Assembly (NCBI GenBank): GCA_032027165.1
Contig: JAVSMO010000001.1
Location: 2,419,919-2,483,918 of the forward strand
Length of the DNA stretch: 64,000 nt
DNA from: Denitratisoma sp.
GTDB taxonomy: Bacteria; Pseudomonadota; Gammaproteobacteria; Burkholderiales; Rhodocyclaceae
Reading direction: 5' to 3'
Shown here: positions 46,249 to 54,569 of the stretch, in pieces
How positions within the stretch are numbered: position 1 is the first letter of the stretch
Layout of the letters: each line of letters starts with the position of its first letter
Notes under the pieces: generated by a model
Databases searched by the model: none
What the model saw: only the letters and a program-made list of their open reading frames with translations
What the model was told of the DNA's origin: nothing
Program-made: the position numbers and the translations under genes

Positions 46249-47787
46249 GTGAAGGTTGGAATTATTTCGGTATTTACGGATTACCACCGCTGCGGCCGTC
46301 ACCACCGCGGAATACTGCAACCCCAGATCGGCCCGCTGATTGCCGCCCTGCTGCCGGAAGATGCCGATATCCACGTTGTTAACGATACCTGGGAGGATCC
46401 GGACTGGCTTCGTGATTACGACCTGCTCTTTCTGTCCTGTCTTCATTCGGATTTCGACCGCGCCCGCCAAATATCGCATTTCTGGCGCCGGCGCGGCGCC
46501 AAGACCGTCCTGGGCGGGATCGTCGCCAGCACCTACCCCGATCAGTGCGCCCGTTACTTCGATGCGGTCGTGGTGGGCGACCCGGAATCGACGGTGCCCG
46601 CCCTCTACTCCGATTTCCGCCTGAACCGGCTGCAACCGCTCTATGTCGCCGGACCCTACGATCCGGCATCAACGCCGGCGCCGCGCTACGACCTCGTTCT
46701 GGCCAGGCAGGTATTGCCCATCGGGATCGAAGCAACCCGGGGCTGCCCGTTCACCTGCGACTTCTGCACGCTGACCGGCGTCGGCACGCGCCATCTCGTC
46801 CGCCCGGCGCACTCCGTCATCCGCGACATCCGCGCCGGGCGCAGGGCCCTGGGCCGTCTCGCCGCATGGCACAAGCGCAATGTCGTGATCTTCTACGACA
46901 ACAACCTGGGTGGCAATTTCACCCACCTGCGCAGCCTGTGCGACGCCCTGGCACCGCTCGGCATCTACTGGGGCGCGTGCGCGACCTTCAACGTGCTGCG
47001 CGACGACAATCTGCTCGGGCGCCTCTCCCAGGCCGGCTGCCGCGCCCTCTTCGTCGGTCTCGAGAGCTTCAATCCGGCCGCCATCCGGGACATGGGCAAG
47101 CATCAGAACCTGCTGCGCGAGGTTCGCCAGTCGGTCGACCGCTGCCACGAACACGGCATGCTGCTGTTTGCCGGCCTGATGCTCAGTCCGCGCGTGGACG
47201 ACCTCGCCTACATCGCCAGCATAGGGCGGCGGCTGCGGGAGTCCGGCCTCCATGTTCCGGCCTACGTATCCTTCGAGACGCCCTTCCCGGGCACGCCGCA
47301 CTTCCATCGCCTCGCCCGGGAAGCGGAACCGGCATTCATGCCCAACGCGCTGCTGCGGGACTTCAACGGTTACACGCTGGTCACACGGCCGCTGCACTGC
47401 ACACCCGAAGCCCTCGTCGGCGCCTATCGCGAATTGACACGTACGATCTTTTCCCCGGGAGCCCGGCTGCGCAAGCTGCTGCATGATGCGGCGCAATTCC
47501 TCCCCCGCGGCCGGCTGATGCCCCTGCTCTACGACCTCGTCGAACTGGCATCGGAAAGCCCGCATATCGCGCCCGGCCGCAGCCTCCTGGCGGGTACGGA
47601 TTTACCGCATCCGGAATACGGCCGGATTCCATTCCAGGGCGACGACTTCTCTTCCGAGGCGGAGCGGGAGGATATATTGAGTCCGATGCGGGTGACCGAC
47701 GCGCTTGGCCGTGTTCTGCCGCAGTGGCATGCTTCGCGGCAGGCCCCCGTCAAGCCGCGCAGAACCGCAGCCGTTGCGCCGGCGTGA
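46249..47787 (+). CDS. B12-domain-type radical SAM protein of unknown function
   Basis: Radical SAM protein of 512 residues. The N-terminal 140 residues resemble a cobalamin-binding fold (LPEDADIHVVNDTWEDP, RGAKTVLGGIVASTYPDQC) but lack the DxHxxG cobalamin motif. The cluster cysteines C166, C170 and C173 are in GCPFTCDFC. The body resembles COG1032 enzymes; MiaB/RimO-like tail domains are not seen. GTG start at 46249, preceded by a purine tract containing seven A and seven G that may serve as ribosome-binding site. It precedes the hybrid kinase by 52 bases. Substrate unknown. Confidence 0.8.
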   Translation: MKVGIISVFTDYHRCGRHHRGILQPQIGPLIAALLPEDADIHVVNDTWEDPDWLRDYDLLFLSCLHSDFDRARQISHFWRRRGAKTVLGGIVASTYPDQCARYFDAVVVGDPESTVPALYSDFRLNRLQPLYVAGPYDPASTPAPRYDLVLARQVLPIGIEATRGCPFTCDFCTLTGVGTRHLVRPAHSVIRDIRAGRRALGRLAAWHKRNVVIFYDNNLGGNFTHLRSLCDALAPLGIYWGACATFNVLRDDNLLGRLSQAGCRALFVGLESFNPAAIRDMGKHQNLLREVRQSVDRCHEHGMLLFAGLMLSPRVDDLAYIASIGRRLRESGLHVPAYVSFETPFPGTPHFHRLAREAEPAFMPNALLRDFNGYTLVTRPLHCTPEALVGAYRELTRTIFSPGARLRKLLHDAAQFLPRGRLMPLLYDLVELASESPHIAPGRSLLAGTDLPHPEYGRIPFQGDDFSSEAEREDILSPMRVTDALGRVLPQWHASRQAPVKPRRTAAVAPA

Positions 47788-47839
47788 TGTCCGGCATGCA
47801 TAATGACGTTCGCGTTCAACCTGAAGAAAAGGCCGCCTC

Positions 47840-49630
47840 ATGAGCCAAGCCGCCCCCGGTAGCAAGCTGTCCGAACAGGAAGGCGAACTCAATGCCCGCG
47901 TCAGATCGGAGCAGGCGCACATGCTCTACAGTCAGCTGATGGTTTCCGTCACGGGAACCATGGCCGGCGCCGGCTTGTTCGTCGCCACGCTGGCCGGCGT
48001 CGTCAGCCCCTTGTTGCTTTGGTCATGGTTCGCTCTGGTGTGCGCCAACCAAGGCTGGCGTCTCTTCCTGGGCCTGCGCTTCAGGCGCATCGGCCTGGGC
48101 GGAACGAGTGTCGAGCGTGCGCTCCGGATCTGGGCGATCGGATCGGGCGTTTCCGGCGTGTTGTGGGGGGGCGGATACCTGCTGATGTCCCCCGCCGATT
48201 CGCCGCTGCACCTGGCCGTCATGACCATCCTGATTTTCGGCGTCGCCGCAGGCGCAACCCCCCTGATCGCCTCGCACATTCCCTCGTTCTACGTGTTCAT
48301 CTTCCCGGCCCTGCTGCCCATCATCGCGCGCAATGCGCTGGTGGTCGACAAGCTCCACATCATCCTGGCCTTCGTCTGCCTGGCCGTAACGCTCGGCATC
48401 CTTTCCTTCGGCCGCAAGTACAACCAACTCCTCACCGAATCGCTGCGCAGCCGTTTCCAGAACGAAACCATGGCCCGGCAGCTGGCCATCCAGAACACGG
48501 AGCTGGAGGAGGCACGCAACACCGCCGAACTGGCGAGCCGGGCCAAGACCCAGTTCTTCGCCGCCGCCAGCCACGACCTGCGCCAGCCCCTGCATGCGAT
48601 GGGGCTCTTCGCCGCCGCCCTGGCCGACAAGGCACTCGACGGCGAGGTGCGCAACATGGTCGCCAGCATCAACGCCTCTGTGGACGCACTGGAGGCGCTG
48701 TTCAACGAACTGCTCGACATCTCCAAGATCGATGCCGGCGCCATCCGCCCAAAAACCGAGACCCTCGCTCTCAATTCCCTGCTGCAACGGCTGCGCATCG
48801 ATTTCAAGGCAGAGGCGGAAGCGAAGGGGCTCGATTTTCGCGTTCGCCGGAGCGGGGCTACGGTGTGCAGCGATGCGCTGCTGCTCGAGCGGGTGCTGCG
48901 CAACCTGATCGACAACGCCATTCGCTATACACGAAGCGGCGGCATCCTGGTCGGAGTGCGGCGGCACGGCGCCAACTGGCGCATCGAGATCTGGGACACC
49001 GGCATCGGCATCGCGCCGGAGCAGGCCGACAAGGTGTTCGACGAGTTCTACCAGGTCGGCAATCCGGAGCGCGACCGCCGCAAGGGCCTCGGCCTCGGCC
49101 TGTCCATCGTCCGTCGTCTTGCCGAGCTGCTGGGACACACCCTCGCCTTGCGTTCGCGGCAGGGCCGCGGCACCGTCTTCACACTCGAGTTGCCGGCGGC
49201 GTGCGCGCCGGCACCCGAAGCCCACCCGGCAGAGGCGGCTCTGACACCGGTCGGATTCGACGGACGCCTGATCCTGGTGATCGACGATGACGAGTCTGTG
49301 CGGAAAGGCATGCGCACCCTGCTCGGAGGCTGGGGGGCGGAAGTGATTGCCTGCGCCGGCATGGCTGATACGCTCGCCGGAATAGCCGGGCTCGGGCGCG
49401 CGCCCGATATCATCATCGCCGACCACCAGTTGCAGGAAGGCATGGTCGGCGCCGATGCCATCCTCGCAGTGCGAGGGTACTTCGGAAAGCCGGTCCCGGC
49501 CATCATCATCACCGGCAGCACGTCGCAGTTGCTCACCGGTGCAGCCCAGGCACTCGGCTGCCAGTTGCTGCTCAAGCCGGTCATGCCGGCCAAGTTGCGC
49601 AGCCTGCTCAATGCCACGCTTCAGGCGTAA
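47840..49630 (+). CDS. Hybrid sensor histidine kinase with C-terminal receiver
   Basis: Membrane sensor of 596 residues. About six hydrophobic segments (residues 30-190) have no obvious periplasmic domain. A coiled linker leads to the H-box with H245 (AASHDLRQPLHAMGLF), then the ATPase domain: N-box near LRNLIDNAIRYTRSG, G1 WDTGIGIAPEQ and G2 GLGLGLSIVRRLAELLG. The receiver domain ends the protein, with acceptor D528 (IIIADHQL). The type is often linked with NarL-family regulators; the one at 45433-46083 is the nearest. Lies 52 bases after the radical SAM gene and 31 before phaM. Confidence 0.9.
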   Translation: MSQAAPGSKLSEQEGELNARVRSEQAHMLYSQLMVSVTGTMAGAGLFVATLAGVVSPLLLWSWFALVCANQGWRLFLGLRFRRIGLGGTSVERALRIWAIGSGVSGVLWGGGYLLMSPADSPLHLAVMTILIFGVAAGATPLIASHIPSFYVFIFPALLPIIARNALVVDKLHIILAFVCLAVTLGILSFGRKYNQLLTESLRSRFQNETMARQLAIQNTELEEARNTAELASRAKTQFFAAASHDLRQPLHAMGLFAAALADKALDGEVRNMVASINASVDALEALFNELLDISKIDAGAIRPKTETLALNSLLQRLRIDFKAEAEAKGLDFRVRRSGATVCSDALLLERVLRNLIDNAIRYTRSGGILVGVRRHGANWRIEIWDTGIGIAPEQADKVFDEFYQVGNPERDRRKGLGLGLSIVRRLAELLGHTLALRSRQGRGTVFTLELPAACAPAPEAHPAEAALTPVGFDGRLILVIDDDESVRKGMRTLLGGWGAEVIACAGMADTLAGIAGLGRAPDIIIADHQLQEGMVGADAILAVRGYFGKPVPAIIITGSTSQLLTGAAQALGCQLLLKPVMPAKLRSLLNATLQA

Positions 49631-49661
49631 GATTCGCCAATCGCACACGGAGAGGCAGCCC

Positions 49662-50033
49662 ATGTCCGCAGAAAACCCTAACGCCGACCCGCTCGAATTC
49701 CTCAAGGGAATGTGGAGCAGCATGGGGTTCGCCGTGCCCGGCATGGTGACGCCGACGCTGGATGTGAACGAACTCGACAAGCGCATCGCCGACCTGAAGA
49801 CCGTAGAGGGCTGGCTGCGCATGAACCTCAACATGCTGCAGATGAGCATCCAAGGACTGGAAATGCAGCGCGCCACGCTCGCCGCCATGCAGGCGATCAG
49901 CCAGTCGGCGAGCTCGCCCGAGGCGAACGCCAACCCCTTCGCCAATCCCTCTCTGTGGCCGTGGAACATGATGCAGCCGGGCGCCGCATCGGCCCCGGAG
50001 ACCGCTCCGGAAGAAGGCAAGAAGAAACCTTAG
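49662..50033 (+). CDS. phaM: PhaM-like polyhydroxyalkanoate granule regulatory protein
   Basis: Small granule-associated protein of 123 residues. In Ralstonia PhaM binds PHA synthase and DNA, activating synthesis and tying granules to the nucleoid. The N-terminal conserved part has DPLEFLKGMWSSMGFAVPGM followed by a helical stretch (LDKRIADLKTVEGWLRMNLN) that fits a short coiled coil. The end is Pro/Ala-rich with a basic GKKKP tail, though shorter than the Ralstonia lysine-rich DNA-binding tail. GAGAGGCAGCCC precedes the start. No PHA synthase is in the window. Confidence 0.82.
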   Translation: MSAENPNADPLEFLKGMWSSMGFAVPGMVTPTLDVNELDKRIADLKTVEGWLRMNLNMLQMSIQGLEMQRATLAAMQAISQSASSPEANANPFANPSLWPWNMMQPGAASAPETAPEEGKKKP

Positions 50034-50034
50034 T

Positions 50035-50934
50035 TCAGGCTGCGCCCAGCGCGACGAGCCAGACCGGCATCGTCAGCATGGCGCCGAGGGTCGTGGCGGA
50101 GATCAGCCAGGCCACGCCGGCGCCGTCCCCGCCCATGCGCATCGCCAGGATGTAGGCCGAGCTGGCCGTCGGCAGCGCGCCGAACATCACCACCACGTCG
50201 AAATACACGCCCTTCAGGCCCAGGGCGCGCGCCGCCATCCAGGCAATGGCCGGCACGGCCAGCAGCTTCACGCCAAGCAGGAAGGCCGAGGGCAGATGAT
50301 TGCCTGATTCGCCGCGCAGCTTGAGCGCCGCACCCACCGCCAGCAGGCCGAGCGCGATCGACGCCTCGGACAGGCGCCCCAGGAATTGCCCCGCCACTTC
50401 CGGCAGCGTTGCGCCGCTCAGGTTGAACAGCAGGCCGGCGAAGGTGGCGAGGATCAGCGGATTGCGCACGATCTCGCGCATCACCCCGAGTTGGCCATGC
50501 CGCGCCAGCATCCACACCGAGGCGAGATTGGCCATCGGCACCATGGCGCCGATGAGGATGCCCATCGCCGCGATGCCGGCCTCGCCGTGCAGCTTGGCCG
50601 CCACCGCCAGGCCGATGTAGGAGTTGAAGCGGTATGCGCATTGGAACTGCGAGGCGAACACCATCGGGCGCGGGCCGAACAACGGCCGCGCCAGCAGGCC
50701 CAGCAGCATGCCCCCGCACATCGCCGCCATGCCGCTGGCGACGAAGGGCGCGGCGGCGGCAAAGTCGATGCGCGTGCGAGCAATGGCATGGAACAGCAGG
50801 GCCGGGAACAGCACGAAGTAGATCAGCTTCTCCAGGCCGGTCCAGAAATGGTCGCCCAGGTGCATCAGCCGGCGCAGGCCGAAGCCGAGCAGGATCAGGG
50901 CGAAGTCGGGCAGCAGGAGCAGGACGGAGGACAT
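50035..50934 (-). CDS. AEC family (auxin efflux carrier-like) transporter
   Basis: Inner-membrane carrier of 299 residues, about ten hydrophobic segments by eye. The N-terminal half has LLLLPDFALILLGFGLRRLM and the C-terminal half ALGLLAVGAALKLRG, both AEC-like. Family members export or import organic acids such as malonate or malate; here the substrate is unknown. It ends one base short of the convergent phaM stop and begins 12 bases after the CHAT gene. Confidence 0.85.
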   Translation of the reverse strand: MSSVLLLLPDFALILLGFGLRRLMHLGDHFWTGLEKLIYFVLFPALLFHAIARTRIDFAAAAPFVASGMAAMCGGMLLGLLARPLFGPRPMVFASQFQCAYRFNSYIGLAVAAKLHGEAGIAAMGILIGAMVPMANLASVWMLARHGQLGVMREIVRNPLILATFAGLLFNLSGATLPEVAGQFLGRLSEASIALGLLAVGAALKLRGESGNHLPSAFLLGVKLLAVPAIAWMAARALGLKGVYFDVVVMFGALPTASSAYILAMRMGGDGAGVAWLISATTLGAMLTMPVWLVALGAA

Positions 50935-50946
50935 ATATCCTTGCCT

Positions 50947-53691
50947 TCAGTCGCCGACGAACACGAACGGCGCCCAGAAGAAGGGATGGGCCCGCGAAAA
51001 CTGTTGGCCGGCGCCGGCGCGCAACGCACGCTGCGCCTCTGCCAGCGCCACGGAAGCATCGGCGCCGGCGCGCAGCCGTCGGAACATCTCCACCATCAGG
51101 TCGCGCGTGGCGGCGCTCTCCACCGCCCAGTGGCTGACGACCAGTCCCCGCGCACCGGCATACATGAAGGCGCGTGTGAGCCCGGCAAAGCCCTCGCCGC
51201 CGCCGGCGCCCCCCGCCGTGTTGCAGGCCGACAGGACGATCAGGTCGGCGCCGAGGCGCACCTCCTCGACGACTTCCCGCATGGTCAGCCAGCCGTCCTC
51301 GCCGCGCAGATCGCCCGCCGTCGAAAGGGCCAGCGCCGGCTGCTGTGCGGCGGTTTCGGTTTCCTCGACGAACTCGCCGCCCAGCACGCCGTGCGTGGCG
51401 AAGAGAACGTAGCGGGCATCGGCCATCGTCGGCTGCTTCGCCGCATGTTCCTGCGCCGCCTCGCCGATCAGCAGGCGCGTGCGTGCGCCATCGAGGATGC
51501 CGGCGATGCGCCGCGCCTCCTCCGCCGTTTCCGGCAGTGGCGCCAGGCCGCCGCGCAAGGGTGCCGGCGCGCCGGCACCCTTGCCGAAGCGAGGATCGGC
51601 AAAGGCCACCAGTTGCTCCGCATGCCGCCGGGGCGACGACGGCGCCTCGCGCAGTGCGGCCAGCGCGGCAGTCGAGGGCAGGTAGCCGATGCGGTAGCGG
51701 TCGCCCAGATAGGGCAGTACGGCGTATTCGGCGAACGGCGGTCCCGCCACCCGTCCCGCGGCAAAACGGCGGCGCTCCTCCTCGCCGTAGCGCTCCACCA
51801 GCATGCCCAGTGGCAGGGTGTGCAAGGGGCCGTCGCCGACGACGATGAGGCGGGAGACTCCGCCGAGAAGCCCGGCGGCGGGCTCGAACAGGTCGCGGTA
51901 GAGCGCGTGGAGCGGTTCCGGATCGAGGGCTTGCAGGCTGGCGAGATCTCCCTGCACGGCAACCGCTTCGAGCGGCGCGCGCAGGTTGCGGATGCGCTCG
52001 GCGACTGCGGTCCGTCCCGGCGCAATCGACACGACGGCAAAGCGCTCGCGCGTCATCACGAAGAGCGCGCTGCGCTGGCGCAACAGCGCAAAGCTCAGCA
52101 GCGCCTCGCCCGGCCGCAACAGCGCCTGGATTCGCGCCGCCTCGATCCGGCGCGGCGCCACCAGCTCCATGTATTGCGGGAACTCGCGCCACAACTCGGC
52201 TTCGGCCGCGGCCAGGGCCGCTTCGATATCCGGCTGTCGCCCGTTCGCGCCGGGCGTCCGCCCCTCGGGCCACATCGCCTCATCCTCGGTGTCGGCCAGG
52301 ATGGCCGACACCTCCGGGCGCCCCCCCTGACGTAGCGCCTCCAGACGGTCGAGCAGGCTATCCCGCCGCGCCCTGAGGCTGCGGAAACGCTCGCTGCGTC
52401 CATACTCGCTCACCTGCGCCTGGCGCAGCATTTCGCTGAAGATGCGGCTCTGCGTGAGGGCGGTGACGGAGAACGCTTCGCGATCATGGCCGGACGCCGG
52501 CTCGCGCTGGTGCTGGCGCATCAGCAGGTTGGTCAACTCCCGGTACATCAGCAGGAACTGGCCGATCACGCCGTGCCGCAACTCTTCCGGCAGGCCGCGC
52601 GTCTGGGCGAACAGCCTTTCCGCCGCGGCCACGCCCTCGCGGTAGGCGGCGATCGCCTCGGGCAGCCGTCCCTGCTGCGCGAGGCAGCGGCCATAGCGCT
52701 GTCCGAAGCGCGCCTGGGAAAACGGCGTGCCGTTGCTGCGGGCGTTGTCGACGGCGCGGCGGTGCCATTGCTCGGCCTCCTTCATCCTGCCCTGCGCCTC
52801 GAGCGCCAGGGCCAGTACCGACATGGCACCGGTGGTCGCCTCGACCCGCTCGCCCGCGCGCTGGATCAGCTGCTCGGTGGCAGCCTGCAGTTGCTCGACC
52901 GCTTCGGGGCGATTCTGCAGCATCAGCAAGTGGCCGATCTGGTAGCGGGTGCGCGCCGTCAGCCGGTGCGAGTCGCCGAACAACTCCTCGTTCAGACGCA
53001 GCGCCTCGCGCAGGCTGCGCTCCGCCGTCTCGAAGTTCTTTTGCTGCATCTGCAGGCGACCATGGAAGAACAGGGTGCCGGCGCGCACCTTGCGCAAGGC
53101 GGCTTCGTCGCGCCCTTCGGTCAGGGCGAGGGCTTTTTCGAGCAGTGAACCGGCTTCACGCTGCTGCCCCATGTCGCCGAAGGCGTGCGCCGCGCCCGTG
53201 AAGATGGTTACGCGCAACGGCCTTTTTTCTTCCGGGAGTTCGTCGGCCCAGGCGAGCGCCTGACGCAAAGCCGCCTCCGCTTCGCTCAGGCGGCCCAGCT
53301 TGTAGAGCGTCTGGGCGTACTGCGAAAGCCCGCGCACGCAGGGCGTCGCATTCTCGCCGCGCACACGCTGGCATATCTCGACGCCCTCCTTGCCGGCGAC
53401 GGCGGCTTCCTCGTAGCGGCCCTGCAGGTGCAGACTGCTGCCGAGAAGGATGAGGCCGATCGCAACCGGCCCGCTTTCGCCCCCGGCTCGTTCGCGCGCC
53501 CGCTCCAGAAGGCGCCGCGACTGCTCCTCGGCGCGCACCACCTCGCCGGCCTTGAGCTGGTTCTGGATTTCGGCGGCGGCACGCGGGAACGCCATGCCGG
53601 ATTCGCCGCCGCGCCGGCCCCGCTGGGCGTCGGCGGGCGTCGCCAAGATCGCGCCGCACAAGGCAAGGACGAGGCCGAGGTGGCGCGGCAT
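50947..53691 (-). CDS. Secreted TPR-CHAT protein (caspase-like peptidase candidate)
   Basis: A 914-residue protein with an N-terminal signal peptide (MPRHLGLVLALCGAILATPA) and cleavage near ADA-QR, so it should act in the periplasm or outside. Residues about 30-430 are helical TPR-like repeats; a linker with DSLLDRLEALRQGG follows. From about 560 to the end lies the CHAT domain. Its catalytic histidine H767 (LFATHGVLGG) and cysteine C823 (VLSACNTAGG) are both present, so peptidase activity is plausible. Start at 53691 is chosen for the signal peptide; the frame is open 24 codons further. It is 5 bases after the FecR-like gene. Confidence 0.87.
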   Translation of the reverse strand: MPRHLGLVLALCGAILATPADAQRGRRGGESGMAFPRAAAEIQNQLKAGEVVRAEEQSRRLLERARERAGGESGPVAIGLILLGSSLHLQGRYEEAAVAGKEGVEICQRVRGENATPCVRGLSQYAQTLYKLGRLSEAEAALRQALAWADELPEEKRPLRVTIFTGAAHAFGDMGQQREAGSLLEKALALTEGRDEAALRKVRAGTLFFHGRLQMQQKNFETAERSLREALRLNEELFGDSHRLTARTRYQIGHLLMLQNRPEAVEQLQAATEQLIQRAGERVEATTGAMSVLALALEAQGRMKEAEQWHRRAVDNARSNGTPFSQARFGQRYGRCLAQQGRLPEAIAAYREGVAAAERLFAQTRGLPEELRHGVIGQFLLMYRELTNLLMRQHQREPASGHDREAFSVTALTQSRIFSEMLRQAQVSEYGRSERFRSLRARRDSLLDRLEALRQGGRPEVSAILADTEDEAMWPEGRTPGANGRQPDIEAALAAAEAELWREFPQYMELVAPRRIEAARIQALLRPGEALLSFALLRQRSALFVMTRERFAVVSIAPGRTAVAERIRNLRAPLEAVAVQGDLASLQALDPEPLHALYRDLFEPAAGLLGGVSRLIVVGDGPLHTLPLGMLVERYGEEERRRFAAGRVAGPPFAEYAVLPYLGDRYRIGYLPSTAALAALREAPSSPRRHAEQLVAFADPRFGKGAGAPAPLRGGLAPLPETAEEARRIAGILDGARTRLLIGEAAQEHAAKQPTMADARYVLFATHGVLGGEFVEETETAAQQPALALSTAGDLRGEDGWLTMREVVEEVRLGADLIVLSACNTAGGAGGGEGFAGLTRAFMYAGARGLVVSHWAVESAATRDLMVEMFRRLRAGADASVALAEAQRALRAGAGQQFSRAHPFFWAPFVFVGD

Positions 53692-53696
53692 CTGGG

Positions 53697-54548
53697 CTAC
53701 TCGCTGCCGGCGCGTTCCTTGAGAAGGGGCTCGGTAGGGCGCTCGGCATGCAGCTTGCGCCATTCCTCGCGGGCCAGATGGAACACCTCATGGCGTTCGA
53801 GCGCAAGCGCATAGGCAACGCGATCGGAAAACTTTGCACTCGCGGCCGGTTGCAGCCGCTTGAGCTTGGCCCAGGTTTGCACGTCCAGCACGGCGAAATC
53901 GGCGCTGCGGCTGATGCGACGTCCATTGGCCAGGCGCGCCTCGACGCTCCAGGAGTAGGCTTCGCCGGCCTTGAGTCGCACGCCCGCGGGAAGTTGCCCC
54001 GTCTCGCCTTTCTGCTCGAATTCCGCCACCGGCTGGCCCGCGCTGTCGATGATCTGGATGCGATAGGTCTCCGCCCCCGGCACGGCTGTCCAGCGGAAGG
54101 GCGGTCGCTCTTCCGGCACCCGCACCGACACCGGCTCGAGCAGCTTGACGTTGACCGCCGGCCCAAGGCTGCGCATGACGATGGTTGCCTGCTGCACCGA
54201 GGCCGGTTTCACCCGCACCGGCGGAATGGCATCCACCGGCAGCTTGTGCTTCTCCGGCTTCGCCCCCTGCAGGGCGGATGGCGCCTTGTCGCCGATCTGG
54301 TAGCGGCCGGCCCCCTTCAGGCGGTATTCCTCGCCGCTGGCCAGATAAAGCACCGTCGCGGTAGCGCCCTGGGCAAGACGCAGCCTGGCGCCACCCTCCA
54401 ACTCGGCCAATACGCCAAGAACGCTGCCGTCCTGCTCGGCCTCGATGCGGCCATTGGCATCCGTGATCATGGCAACGCCGGCGGCAAGGACGCCAGGTGC
54501 CATCAGGCCGCCCAGTCCTGCAATGAAAAACCGAACGACATTGAGCAT
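53697..54548 (-). CDS. FecR-domain envelope protein with Fn3-like module
   Basis: An exported or membrane-anchored protein of 283 residues with a hydrophobic N-terminus (VVRFFIAGLGGLMAPGVLAA). A FecR-like beta domain occupies about 30-90 (LAELEGGARLRLAQG, ASGEEYRLKGAGRYQI), and an Fn3-like region follows at about 145-230 (PPFRWTAVPGAETYRIQIID). The end is helical. GAGGAGATTGAA precedes ATG at 54548. It lies between the CHASE2 cyclase (21 bases) and the CHAT protein (5 bases). It lacks the transmembrane partner sigma factor usual for FecR. Confidence 0.78.
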   Translation of the reverse strand: MLNVVRFFIAGLGGLMAPGVLAAGVAMITDANGRIEAEQDGSVLGVLAELEGGARLRLAQGATATVLYLASGEEYRLKGAGRYQIGDKAPSALQGAKPEKHKLPVDAIPPVRVKPASVQQATIVMRSLGPAVNVKLLEPVSVRVPEERPPFRWTAVPGAETYRIQIIDSAGQPVAEFEQKGETGQLPAGVRLKAGEAYSWSVEARLANGRRISRSADFAVLDVQTWAKLKRLQPAASAKFSDRVAYALALERHEVFHLAREEWRKLHAERPTEPLLKERAGSE

Positions 54549-54569
54549 TTCAATCTCCTCAATCAAAAG

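Noticed and set aside
48023..50020. 665-codon minus-strand frame opposite the hybrid kinase and phaM
   Set aside because: Shadow frame; both genes on the plus strand have clear motifs.
50030..52273. 747-codon minus-strand frame across the AEC and CHAT genes
   Set aside because: Same-strand shifted frame of two real genes; Arg/Ala-rich low-complexity translation.
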